Shown here: positions 36,999 through 46,456 of the stretch, piece by piece | How the letters are laid out: each line of letters begins with the position of its first letter | Numbering within the stretch: position 1 is the stretch's first letter | Source of the DNA: Oxalobacteraceae bacterium | GTDB lineage: Bacteria; Pseudomonadota; Gammaproteobacteria; Burkholderiales; Burkholderiaceae_D | NCBI GenBank assembly: GCA_021299035.1 | Contig: JAJTGD010000012.1 | Coordinates: 1-56,506, forward strand | Length of the DNA: 56,506 nucleotides | Reading direction: 5' to 3' | Made by a program: the position numbers and the translations under genes | The notes under the pieces: model-generated | Seen by the model: only the letters and a program-made list of their open reading frames with translations | The model's database searches: none | Told to the model about the DNA's origin: nothing

Positions 36999-39278
36999 TT
37001 AATCAACCTTCTCCAGCTTCGCAATCCCCAGATCAAGCAGCTTCATCCCGTTGCGCCCGAAGTTGATATGGGCACGCGCCTGCGTGCCACTGCCTTCGAT
37101 ATTCACAATCACACCGTCGCCAAACTTGGCGTGATGAACATTCTCACCAATTCGCCACGCGAGGTCACGGCTCATCTTTTGCGCAATCTGGTTATTTCCG
37201 ATCTCCGGAGTATCGACCCACGCTGCCTTGACCTGCTGCGCGCCGAACCAGTGCCCCTGTACTTTGGGTGACAGCCACTTCAGACTATCCTCCGGCAACT
37301 CATCGAAGAAGCGCGATTTCATGTTGTAGCGAGTCTGGCCGTGCAGCATGCGCGTCTGCGCAAAGCTCATATACAAACGCTTGCGAGCACGCGTGATGGC
37401 CACATACATCAGCCGCCGTTCTTCTTCAACACCGTCATCCGCTTGCTCGCTATTCTCGTGTGGGAACAAGCCCTCTTCCAGACCGGTGATGAATACCGCA
37501 TCGAATTCCAGTCCTTTGGCTGAATGCACTGTCATCAGCTGGATAGCGTCCTGACCGGCTTGCGCTTGATTGTCCCCCGCCTCCAGCGAGGCATGCGACA
37601 GAAATGCCGAAAGTGGCGACATCACTGTGCTGAGCGGCGCATCAGCATCGATGATCTCGGTACCATCGCCGGTGGTAATCAGGGTATTCGATGCCGCCTG
37701 TGCCTGCGGACCGAGCAGCGCGGGCGAGTCCAGTCCGTAACCTTCTTCCGACACAAAAACCGTTGCGGCTGGAATTAGCTGCTCAAGGTTCTCGATACGG
37801 TCAGCGCCTTCTTTTTCACCTTGATAGTGGAGAATAAGCGTGCTCTTCTCCAGCATGATCTGAACCATCTCGGGCAGCGGTAATTGCTGTGTCTCGAAAT
37901 GCATCGCCTCGATCAGCTTCACGAAACTCGCAAGCGAGCTGCCCGCCTTTCCAGCGACATACGGCACCGCTGCATACAGGGACACACCATATTGCCGCGC
38001 TGCTTCTTGCAGCTGCTCGATGGAACGTGCGCCAATACCGCGCGTCGGAAAATTCACCACGCGCAAGAACGCCGAGTCGTTATGTGGATTGTCGATCAGC
38101 TGTAAATAGGCAATGGCATGCTTGACCTCCGCGCGTTCGAAGAAACGCTGACCGCCGTATACGCGGTAAGGGAGGCCAGCGGTGAAAAGCGCATGTTCGA
38201 TGACACGCGACTGCGCATTGGAGCGATATAAAAAAGCAATCTCACTGCGCAACCAACCCTCGCCAATCAGGCTTTTTACTTCTTCGATCAACCATTGCGC
38301 TTCTTGGAGATCACTGGATGCCTCGTACACGCGAATCTGTTCGCCATGTCCGGCATCCGTACGCAGATTCTTGCCAAGCCGGTTGGTATTATGTGAAATC
38401 AGCTGGTTGGCTGAGTCCAGGATATGGCCGTGCGAGCGATAGTTCTGCTCGAGTTTGATCAGGTTCTGTACGTTGAATTCACGCTCGAATGCGGCCATGT
38501 TCCCGACATTCGCGCCTCGAAACGCGTAAATACTTTGATCGTCATCACCCACTGCGAAGACTGCGTTATGCTGTCCGGCGATGAGTTTCAGCCACTTGTA
38601 CTGTAGATCATTGGTATCTTGAAACTCATCGACCAAAATATGCTTGAAGCGTGACTGATAATGCTCACGTAGCGGCTGGTTGCGCGACAATAATTCATAA
38701 CTGCGTAGCAAAAGCTCCGCAAAATCAACAACACCCTCGCGCTGGCATTGCTCGTCATAGGCTTCATAGAGTTCGACAAACTTGCGCGTGAATTCATCGT
38801 GCGCATCGACAGCATGCGCGCGCAGGCCTTGGTCTTTAGCGCTGTTAATAAAATATTGCAGTTGCTTGGGTGGGTACTTCTCATCGTCGACATTCAGTCG
38901 CTTGATCAGTCGCTTGATTGCCGATAGCTGATCGGCCATATCGAGGATTTGAAAGCTCTGGGGCAATGCAGCGTCGCGATGGTGTGCCCGCAGCAGGCGA
39001 TTACATAAACCATGAAAAGTACCGATCCACATGCCGCGAGTATTGATCGGCAACATGGCCGACAACCTGGCCAACATCTCTTTGGCCGCTTTATTCGTAA
39101 ATGTGACCGCCAGCACACCGGCGGGCGATATTTGTGCGGTTTGAATCAACCACGCGATGCGCGTCGTAAGTACGCGGGTTTTACCGGAGCCCGCCCCGGC
39201 AAGAATGAGCGCAGGCTGCGGAGGAAGGGTAACAGCGGAAAGTTGTTCAGGATTGAGATTGTGCAGGAGGTTTTGCAT
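36999..39278 (-). CDS. uvrD: DNA helicase II (UvrD/PcrA family)
   Basis: UvrD is a 3'-5' superfamily 1 helicase for nucleotide excision and mismatch repair. The 759-residue product has the Q-motif LNPEQLSAV, Walker A GAGSGKT (28-34), TFTNKAAKEML, GTFHGLCNRLL, Walker B VDEFQDTNDLQYKWL, VGDDDQSIYAFRGA, LEQNYRSHGHIL, and LMTVHSAKGLEFDAVFITGLEEGLFPH with VAITRARKRLYM. The length and C-terminal Tudor-like end (VHHAKFGDGVIV...MKLLDLGIAKLEKV) are normal. It is flanked by accessory genes on both sides. Confidence 0.96.
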   Translation of the reverse strand: MQNLLHNLNPEQLSAVTLPPQPALILAGAGSGKTRVLTTRIAWLIQTAQISPAGVLAVTFTNKAAKEMLARLSAMLPINTRGMWIGTFHGLCNRLLRAHHRDAALPQSFQILDMADQLSAIKRLIKRLNVDDEKYPPKQLQYFINSAKDQGLRAHAVDAHDEFTRKFVELYEAYDEQCQREGVVDFAELLLRSYELLSRNQPLREHYQSRFKHILVDEFQDTNDLQYKWLKLIAGQHNAVFAVGDDDQSIYAFRGANVGNMAAFEREFNVQNLIKLEQNYRSHGHILDSANQLISHNTNRLGKNLRTDAGHGEQIRVYEASSDLQEAQWLIEEVKSLIGEGWLRSEIAFLYRSNAQSRVIEHALFTAGLPYRVYGGQRFFERAEVKHAIAYLQLIDNPHNDSAFLRVVNFPTRGIGARSIEQLQEAARQYGVSLYAAVPYVAGKAGSSLASFVKLIEAMHFETQQLPLPEMVQIMLEKSTLILHYQGEKEGADRIENLEQLIPAATVFVSEEGYGLDSPALLGPQAQAASNTLITTGDGTEIIDADAPLSTVMSPLSAFLSHASLEAGDNQAQAGQDAIQLMTVHSAKGLEFDAVFITGLEEGLFPHENSEQADDGVEEERRLMYVAITRARKRLYMSFAQTRMLHGQTRYNMKSRFFDELPEDSLKWLSPKVQGHWFGAQQVKAAWVDTPEIGNNQIAQKMSRDLAWRIGENVHHAKFGDGVIVNIEGSGTQARAHINFGRNGMKLLDLGIAKLEKVD

Positions 39279-39341
39279 CCTGCGATTATATGCCGGCGCG
39301 CGCGAGGGTCGCGCCGACGTCGGTACCGGACCCTCAAAGAA

Positions 39342-40892
39342 TTACTGCACTTCCTCGATAATTGAGCCTTTGAGCGGAGAACTGCCCAGCTTTGGGTAGA
39401 CCATCATCTGTGAAGGGCCTGGTCTTCTGCTTTCCGGCGCAGAGACAATCTGGGAATCATCAACGGCCTCGGACATCTCAGACGCTGAAGAATTATCTTC
39501 CTCAGTCGCCGAAATAATCACATCAGACTGGTCGGTATGATCAGTTTGTGTCACTGAATCTGCCCGATAAAGCTCGATAGGCTGGTACGGGAGATTCAGA
39601 GAAATCGGCAATATCTCAGTCGGCGCTAAACGACTCGAACGAGGAAAAACGCCCGGCGGTGAAAAGGCTGCACTTAATAAATCTGATTGACTACTGTCAG
39701 GCACCTCTTCGTAGAAGTAGTTCAAATCATCGCCTGATGCGTTTTCAAACCAATCGATGCCTTGACGGTGATCAAGCGGATTAGGGCGACGATCCGCCAC
39801 TACTGATTTGCGATCGGAAGGTCCGCCAAGTGTGAGGTGAGCAGGCGCCGTGATAGCCGCATTAGGTGCGACCTGCTTCGGGGACATGGGACCAAGCTGA
39901 TCAGCGGGCGACATAGTCGCCGGCACCGGCGGTAAGGGCGGTATGCTGGGTTGAGAGGATTTTGGATAGACCAACCACCCTTGTGAATGCTTCGAACGCT
40001 GGTGACCGTCGACCACCCGCGCACTTCGCCTAAACTCTTTCTCGATCAGCGGGCAGATCTTGTCGAGCTCTTTCGCCCAAGGTTCGGTATTGAGATGTAT
40101 CCGACTGTCCGTAGGTGTTGGCTGGCTGATTTCGCGCCAACGCTCCGCAAAGAAATAAAGATTAGGCCCGACGGATTTCTTTCGCAGAAATTCCGGAAAA
40201 GAGATGTTCTCCGTCAGTCGCATCATGCGGTACGTTCTGAGAAACTGCTTCATTTCGTATACCGCTAATTCCGGCTTTGTATCGTACTTACTACCGGAAA
40301 CCGGGCGTAGCGCATCGCTGAGCCGCCCGAACATCTTTCGGTCTAGCTGGATAAATTCCTTAAACCGTTTACGCTGGATAGTGGAATCCTGCTTTGTGAG
40401 CAAGCGATGCGGCGAGGTGATTTTTTGAATATTCTGTAGCCGGTAGGCCATGGCGATGGTGTGTAATGAATTTTTTATACCGCCAACAGTAAAGTCACTG
40501 CCCTTCTCACTTACATCATTAATCTTCAACTTCAGATCTAATGCGGCCTTGATTAGTTTGGTATTTGGATTGGCTGCTGTATAGGCGGCATCGACAATCG
40601 ACGCCAGAAAGCTTGCCATTTCTTTGCGGTCAGCATCAATGTTCCGTGCTTTGATAGGCGACTTGATCTCGACTTTCTTCGGCGGTCGTTCAGGAAAGTA
40701 CACCAATGGCGTGGCTGTTTTGTCGAAATCGGCACGAACTAATGTACGAGCCGGCATATCTTTAATCGCCTCATATATAACCGAGGCATTCTTCATGCCT
40801 TTGGTCGGGCTAAGGCGAACAAAAGGAGCGCCATCATGCATGATGGTCTCGGTCACCGGCTTCAGTAGCCTTGTCTGTGGCGTGGGATTCAT
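39342..40892 (-). CDS. Candidate type III secreted effector with dedicated chaperone (unrecognised)
   Basis: I do not recognise this 516-residue protein. The ATG at 40892 has an AGGA ribosome site. The N-terminal 290 residues are basic and largely helical. From about 305 on the protein is disordered and Pro/Ser-rich, with PPLPPVP at about 318-324, two copies of a VYPK motif (308-311 and 498-501) and an acidic-serine tract after VIIS (458-461: SDVIISATEEDNSSASE). There is no signal peptide and no membrane helix. The CesT-like chaperone gene ends 30 bases upstream on the same strand, the usual chaperone-then-effector order. The C-terminal tracts suggest interaction with eukaryotic proteins. Function unknown; the secretion call depends mainly on the chaperone. 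Confidence 0.62.
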   Translation of the reverse strand: MNPTPQTRLLKPVTETIMHDGAPFVRLSPTKGMKNASVIYEAIKDMPARTLVRADFDKTATPLVYFPERPPKKVEIKSPIKARNIDADRKEMASFLASIVDAAYTAANPNTKLIKAALDLKLKINDVSEKGSDFTVGGIKNSLHTIAMAYRLQNIQKITSPHRLLTKQDSTIQRKRFKEFIQLDRKMFGRLSDALRPVSGSKYDTKPELAVYEMKQFLRTYRMMRLTENISFPEFLRKKSVGPNLYFFAERWREISQPTPTDSRIHLNTEPWAKELDKICPLIEKEFRRSARVVDGHQRSKHSQGWLVYPKSSQPSIPPLPPVPATMSPADQLGPMSPKQVAPNAAITAPAHLTLGGPSDRKSVVADRRPNPLDHRQGIDWFENASGDDLNYFYEEVPDSSQSDLLSAAFSPPGVFPRSSRLAPTEILPISLNLPYQPIELYRADSVTQTDHTDQSDVIISATEEDNSSASEMSEAVDDSQIVSAPESRRPGPSQMMVYPKLGSSPLKGSIIEEVQ

Positions 40893-40922
40893 TGCTATAT
40901 TCCTGAGGGAGTTGGTTGAAAA

Positions 40923-41399
40923 TCAAGCGCGCTGATGATGCATGGCGGCTGAATGTAGCACCTGGTGATTCAAGTCTTTAGCGGGATTTTCTGCAACCAC
41001 CACCGAAAACTGTGCCGCCATGCTTAAGTATTCGGACAGGCTTGCTTGCAATGTAGTGATCGATGCATCACCCAAAGGGTATTCGCCGATCAAAAGAACA
41101 TCATTGTCAGGCTGGCTTAATGCCAGCTTCACGCTAGCGATGCCCGTCAAGAGCAGGTTTGCGTTGAGTAGTGATGCATACACCGCTTCTCGCCGTTCTG
41201 CCTCCGGCTGTCCGATAGCACAACTCATGAGTACACACGGTGGTGATGCCTGCCATTCGATCTGCAAAGAGATCTCCTCATCAAAATCGATCTTCCAGCT
41301 ATCGATATCGTCTTGCGTGATCGCGACAATCTCCGGCATCGTCGGCCCTAGCTGATGCATCAGATACTGAAGGTCAGACAATTCCAAAGTACACTCCAC
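40923..41399 (-). CDS. CesT-family type III secretion chaperone
   Basis: This acidic protein of up to 158 residues has the CesT pattern: N-terminal helix LSDLQYLMHQLG, strands ISLQIEWQASPPCVLMSCAIG, the central helix YASLLNANLLLTGIASVKLALSQPDNDVLLIGEYPLG, which is the clearest family landmark, and a C-terminal helix TTLQASLSEYLSMAAQFSVVV. It would bind the 516-residue partner encoded immediately downstream. The start shown is a GTG at 41399 with no good ribosome site; an ATG at 41360 or a nearby TTG are alternatives. It shares little sequence with the chaperone at 11751 but has the same layout and position. Confidence 0.72.
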   Translation of the reverse strand: MECTLELSDLQYLMHQLGPTMPEIVAITQDDIDSWKIDFDEEISLQIEWQASPPCVLMSCAIGQPEAERREAVYASLLNANLLLTGIASVKLALSQPDNDVLLIGEYPLGDASITTLQASLSEYLSMAAQFSVVVAENPAKDLNHQVLHSAAMHHQRA

Positions 41400-41470
41400 G
41401 CAGCGCAGAAGAGATCAGGGTATGTATTGATGCCTTAAGTAAGCATGCAAAACATACACAGAACGGCTGC

Positions 41471-41498
41471 TGAGTATCGCGACTAGCGCGGGAGTTCC
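41471..41498 (-). promoter_or_regulatory. Weak HrpL-type element before the second chaperone/effector operon
   Basis: On the minus strand GGAACT is followed after exactly 15 bases by ATACTCA. Five of six bases match the GGAACC half and three of five fixed bases match CCACNNA. It lies 71 bases before the GTG at 41399. It is marginal alone and gains weight only from sharing spacing, direction and position with the better elements at 20727 and 36294. Confidence 0.3.
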
Positions 41499-41583
41499 TT
41501 GCTTTGAATAAAGATAGGCGACTTCAGAATAAAAATCTGAAATACCAAGACCACAGCCAAGGCAGTGGCTAATTAAGGCGGGT

Positions 41584-41603
41584 AGCGATCAACGATGATC
41601 GCT
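41584..41603 (-). other. Perfect hairpin just after thiE
   Basis: AGCGATCA-acga-TGATCGCT is a perfect 8-bp stem with a 4-base loop, starting 12 bases after the thiE stop on the minus strand. It is not followed by a T-run, so it may stabilise the 3' end of the thi transcript or assist termination rather than being a classical intrinsic terminator. The rest of the 216-base gap to the chaperone gene holds only the element at 41471. Confidence 0.45.
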
Positions 41604-41615
41604 CTGTTATTGCGG

Positions 41616-42224
41616 TTATCGGTATAAATCAGTGAATGCAGCAGCGGCAGCGCGATGATCAGCGACGCCATACACACTACTAATCGCCGCGACCCACTGC
41701 GCACCTAGATCGACCAGCGGCCGACTGTTCTCGACCGTCATACCACCGATCACGCAGATAGGCACTGTGAGTTCACTAATCGCACGCGTGATAATGTCGG
41801 GTGGGGTTGTCACTTCATATTTCTTGACACGTGAGGGATAGAAGCCGCCGAACGCTACATAGCTTGCGCCAGCAGCGGCAGCATCGCGTGCTAGCTGCAG
41901 ATCACCATAGCAGGATGCGCCGACGATCTTGTCGCTACCGAGTTGCGCACGCACCATGGAAACAGAGGCATCCGTGCCGCCGACATGTACACCATCTGCA
42001 TCAAGCGCTTGGCATAAGTCGGTGTGGTCATTAATGATCAGGGGAATATTCATGCGACGGCATAGCGCAAGGAGTGCCTGCGCCTGCTCGTGGCGCAAGT
42101 CTTGATTGGCTGTCTTGTGCCGGTACTGCAGTAGTACCGCACCCCCTTCGATCGCTTGCTCGCTAACAGCGAGTAATTGGTCGGTGTCGTCCCAGTCGGG
42201 CGTGACAAGATAAAGGCCTTTCAT
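41616..42224 (-). CDS. thiE: Thiamine-phosphate synthase
   Basis: ThiE couples HMP diphosphate with the thiazole phosphate to give thiamine phosphate. The 202-residue product begins [11 protein letters not shown] and has the TIM-barrel signatures QYRHKTA, INDHTDLCQALDADGVHVGGTD, IVGASCYGD, YVAFGGFYPSRVK and the phosphate-binding PICVIGGMTVENSRPL. The ATG at 42224 overlaps the thiD stop (ATGA), so translation is coupled. It is the last gene of the thiC-S-G-D-E operon. Confidence 0.95.
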   Translation of the reverse strand: MKGLYLVTPDWDDTDQLLAVSEQAIEGGAVLLQYRHKTANQDLRHEQAQALLALCRRMNIPLIINDHTDLCQALDADGVHVGGTDASVSMVRAQLGSDKIVGASCYGDLQLARDAAAAGASYVAFGGFYPSRVKKYEVTTPPDIITRAISELTVPICVIGGMTVENSRPLVDLGAQWVAAISSVYGVADHRAAAAAFTDLYR

Positions 42225-43015
42225 GACGACTCCTTCGATCGATCTGGGATCCACTGACCTTGGGCAATCGCGAATGCATGTTCAAGGCAGTGTTGCGTGT
42301 AGTGCTGCGCGCCTTCGATCGCATCCTCGATCGCGCTCTTCATTGCGAGCCGTGCGGCGATTGCAGACGCCAAAGTACAGCCTGAGCCATGGTACTCGCC
42401 CGGCAGTCGCGGCCATTGCCAACGACGTTGCGTCTCTTTAGATATCCAGCGATTAACGATCTGGTCGCCTTCGCCATGACCACCCTTGATCAATAGATGC
42501 GGCACGTCCTGCAGCAGGATCTGCGCTTGTTCATCCAAATCATGGGTATTGCATAGCTTACTTGCCTCCGGCAGATTCGGCGTCAGCAGCGTCGCGAGTG
42601 CGCGCAGTGGTAACAGTGCCTGCACTGCATCACCTTGGGTCAGCAAATCGCCGTGGCCGCTGGCGAGTACCGGGTCGAGCACAACCGGCAGCGCCGGATA
42701 AGTTTCACGCAGTTGCACTATGACGTCGGCGATGACCTGCGCATTGGCTGAGCTGCCGACGATACCAATTTTTACGGCGCCGATGCGCGTGCCATGCTCA
42801 ATGAGTACCCGCACTTGCTCCCTCACTATCGCGGGGTCGACCGGATGTACCGCATGCACATGCTGGTTGTCTTGCACTGTCAGCGCAGTGACGATGGGTA
42901 GCGGATGCGCACCCGCTGCTGTGATTGCCTGTATGTCAGCTTGTATGCCCGCGCCGCCGCTTGGATCCAACCCGGCAAACACCAGCACGCAGGGCACATT
43001 CCTGCTTTGCGTCAT
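42221..43015 (-). CDS. thiD: Hydroxymethylpyrimidine/phosphomethylpyrimidine kinase
   Basis: ThiD phosphorylates HMP and HMP-phosphate to the diphosphate. The 264-residue ribokinase-fold protein has [64 protein letters not shown], and the anion-hole motif [13 protein letters not shown] with its catalytic Cys/Gly region. It overlaps thiG by four bases at its start and thiE by four at its stop. Confidence 0.95.
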   Translation of the reverse strand: MTQSRNVPCVLVFAGLDPSGGAGIQADIQAITAAGAHPLPIVTALTVQDNQHVHAVHPVDPAIVREQVRVLIEHGTRIGAVKIGIVGSSANAQVIADVIVQLRETYPALPVVLDPVLASGHGDLLTQGDAVQALLPLRALATLLTPNLPEASKLCNTHDLDEQAQILLQDVPHLLIKGGHGEGDQIVNRWISKETQRRWQWPRLPGEYHGSGCTLASAIAARLAMKSAIEDAIEGAQHYTQHCLEHAFAIAQGQWIPDRSKESS

Positions 43016-43806
43016 GCCACGCGACCTGCCATCGGTGACGAAGGTGAGGCAACAAATTTACGTGGAATTCGACCCGCCAGGAAGGCTTCACGTCCGGCTT
43101 CAATAGCAAGCTTCATGGCACGCGCCATACGCACCGGATCTTTGGCACCCGCGATCGCGGTATTCATCAACACGCCATCACAACCCAGCTCCATGGCAAT
43201 CGCCGCATCGGATGCGGTACCAACGCCCGCATCGACGAGCACCGGGACCTGTGCCTGTTCGATGATCAAGGATAAATTCCATGGGTTGAGGATGCCCATA
43301 CCCGAACCGATCAGCGATGCGAGTGGCATCACCGCACAGCAGCCGATATCTTCCAGCATCTTTGCTTGTATCGGATCGTCGCTGCAGTAGACCATGACGT
43401 CGAAGCCGTCTTTCACCAACACCTCGGCCGCCTTGAGTGTTTCTGGCATATTGGGGAATAGCGTCTTTTCATCACCGAGTACTTCTAGCTTGACCAGCGT
43501 GTGACCATTTAACAGCTCACGCGCGAGTTGTAAGGTATAGATCGCGTCTTCTGCGTTGTAACAGCCCGCGGTATTCGGCAGGATGGTGTATTTCGAGGGC
43601 GGGACCGCATCAAGCAGGTTGGGCGCGTTCGGGTCTTGGCCGATATTCACGCGACGAATCGCCACGGTGATGATCTCGGCTTCCGCTGCCTCGGTCGCCA
43701 GGCGGGTTTCATCGAGGTCTTTGTATTTGCCGCTACCGACCAGCAGTCGAGAGCGATAGGTTTTGCCGGCGATGACAAGTTGGTCGGCTTGCTGCTTGTC
43801 GCTCAT
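43012..43806 (-). CDS. thiG: Thiazole synthase
   Basis: ThiG builds the thiazole ring from deoxyxylulose phosphate, dehydroglycine and the ThiS thiocarboxylate. The 264-residue TIM barrel has [53 protein letters not shown], the ring of glycine/phosphate motifs [18 protein letters not shown] and [15 protein letters not shown], and [19 protein letters not shown]. It needs the DXP made by Dxs (23865). It overlaps thiD by four bases and is separated from thiS by a 158-base gap that contains a REP-like pair. Confidence 0.96.
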   Translation of the reverse strand: MSDKQQADQLVIAGKTYRSRLLVGSGKYKDLDETRLATEAAEAEIITVAIRRVNIGQDPNAPNLLDAVPPSKYTILPNTAGCYNAEDAIYTLQLARELLNGHTLVKLEVLGDEKTLFPNMPETLKAAEVLVKDGFDVMVYCSDDPIQAKMLEDIGCCAVMPLASLIGSGMGILNPWNLSLIIEQAQVPVLVDAGVGTASDAAIAMELGCDGVLMNTAIAGAKDPVRMARAMKLAIEAGREAFLAGRIPRKFVASPSSPMAGRVA

Positions 43807-43836
43807 TTCAGGATTCCTTGCACATCGAAAACGTAA

Positions 43837-43916
43837 TGGATCCCGGCCTACGCCGGGATGACAGTATTGAGACTATTGGCTATTACATCGTCATACCGGC
43901 GCAGACCGGTATCCAG
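43837..43916. repeat. Inverted pair of REP-like elements between thiS and thiG
   Basis: Element A (43837-43863) is TGGATCCCGGCC-tac-GCCGGGATGACA. Element B (43889-43916) in reverse complement reads CTGGATACCGG-tctgcg-CCGGTATGACG. Each is a small palindrome with the TGGAT...ATGACG frame of the REP-type repeats common in proteobacterial intergenic regions, and the two face each other about 25 bases apart. It splits an otherwise tightly packed thi operon and may protect mRNA ends or reduce read-through. Confidence 0.7.
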
Positions 43917-43964
43917 GGTGTTCGTACTTCAAATTCAACTGCTGCCAATCCCACGTAGATCCTA

Positions 43965-44168
43965 TCAGCCGCCACCAATCGCTTTCACAATATCGACCCT
44001 ATCGCCATCCGCAAAACGGCGCTCATGCCATTTCGCGCGTGGTACGACTTCACGATTCACTGCTATCGCAAGCGCCTGATTCGTCAGCGACAGTGCATCA
44101 ATCAAATCTTGTAGACAGTCTTCAGCGCGAACTTCACGCGCCGCGCCGTTCAATTCAATCGCTACCAT
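43965..44168 (-). CDS. thiS: Sulfur carrier protein ThiS
   Basis: ThiS is the ubiquitin-fold carrier that brings sulfur to thiazole synthase as a C-terminal thiocarboxylate. The 67-residue product begins MVAIELNGAAREV and ends VDIVKAIGGG, so the required C-terminal Gly-Gly is present. The ATG at 44168 has GAGG 9 bases before it; an ATG two codons upstream (44174) is possible. It lies 50 bases after thiC. No thiF is in the window, so adenylation of ThiS must be done by an enzyme encoded elsewhere. Confidence 0.93.
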   Translation of the reverse strand: MVAIELNGAAREVRAEDCLQDLIDALSLTNQALAIAVNREVVPRAKWHERRFADGDRVDIVKAIGGG

Positions 44169-44218
44169 CACCATCTGCCTCGCGTAACCCGAGCGTTAAT
44201 TGCACAACGAAGAACCGC

Positions 44219-46167
<1,949 letters not shown>

Positions 46168-46194
46168 AAGGGGCGGGGGTTAGCGCCCGAACAT

Positions 46195-46271
46195 CGCTTC
46201 CCTACGCTGGCATTATCCAGATCAGGTTCGAGGGTATTTCTCACCCGGCGGGAGCGCCGGGACCCCTAGCG
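46195..46271 (-). ncRNA. TPP riboswitch aptamer (thi box) upstream of thiC
   Basis: The minus strand holds the conserved TPP aptamer: GCTAGGGGTCC at the 5' side, a GC hairpin (CGGCGCTCCCGCCG), GGGTGAGAAATACCC, then GAACCTGATCTGGATAATGCC and AGCGTAGGGAAGC. The CTGAT and GGATAATGCCAGCG boxes are the most conserved in the family. It lies 60 bases before the thiC ATG, so thiamine diphosphate represses the whole thiC-S-G-D-E operon. Confidence 0.95.
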
Positions 46272-46414
46272 TTGGTAACCACCGAAGTGGCTCATTTGCA
46301 GATTATAGCGGGTACCGCAGCTTCGATCATGCAATCGAGCAGAGGCAAGGATCATGGCGAAGGACTTGCGAGTCTGCCAATTAATGTTGCTCCGTCGGCA
46401 TCAGTGCCTCGCCT

Positions 46415-46420
46415 TATAAT
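46415..46420 (+). promoter_or_regulatory. Perfect -10 hexamer for valS
   Basis: TATAAT lies 36 bases before the valS ATG. I do not see a good -35 at 16-18 bases upstream, so activity would depend on other contacts. The 321-base divergent gap between thiC and valS is otherwise taken up by the riboswitch and hairpin. Confidence 0.45.
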
Positions 46421-46456
46421 CGCGGGTTACTTAACCCGACCGCAGCCCCGCAAATC

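Noticed and set aside
36825-37271. 148-codon plus-strand reading frame overlapping uvrD
   Set aside because: Most of it is antisense to conserved uvrD codons and it starts with TTG without a ribosome site; only the first part is kept as a possible remnant.
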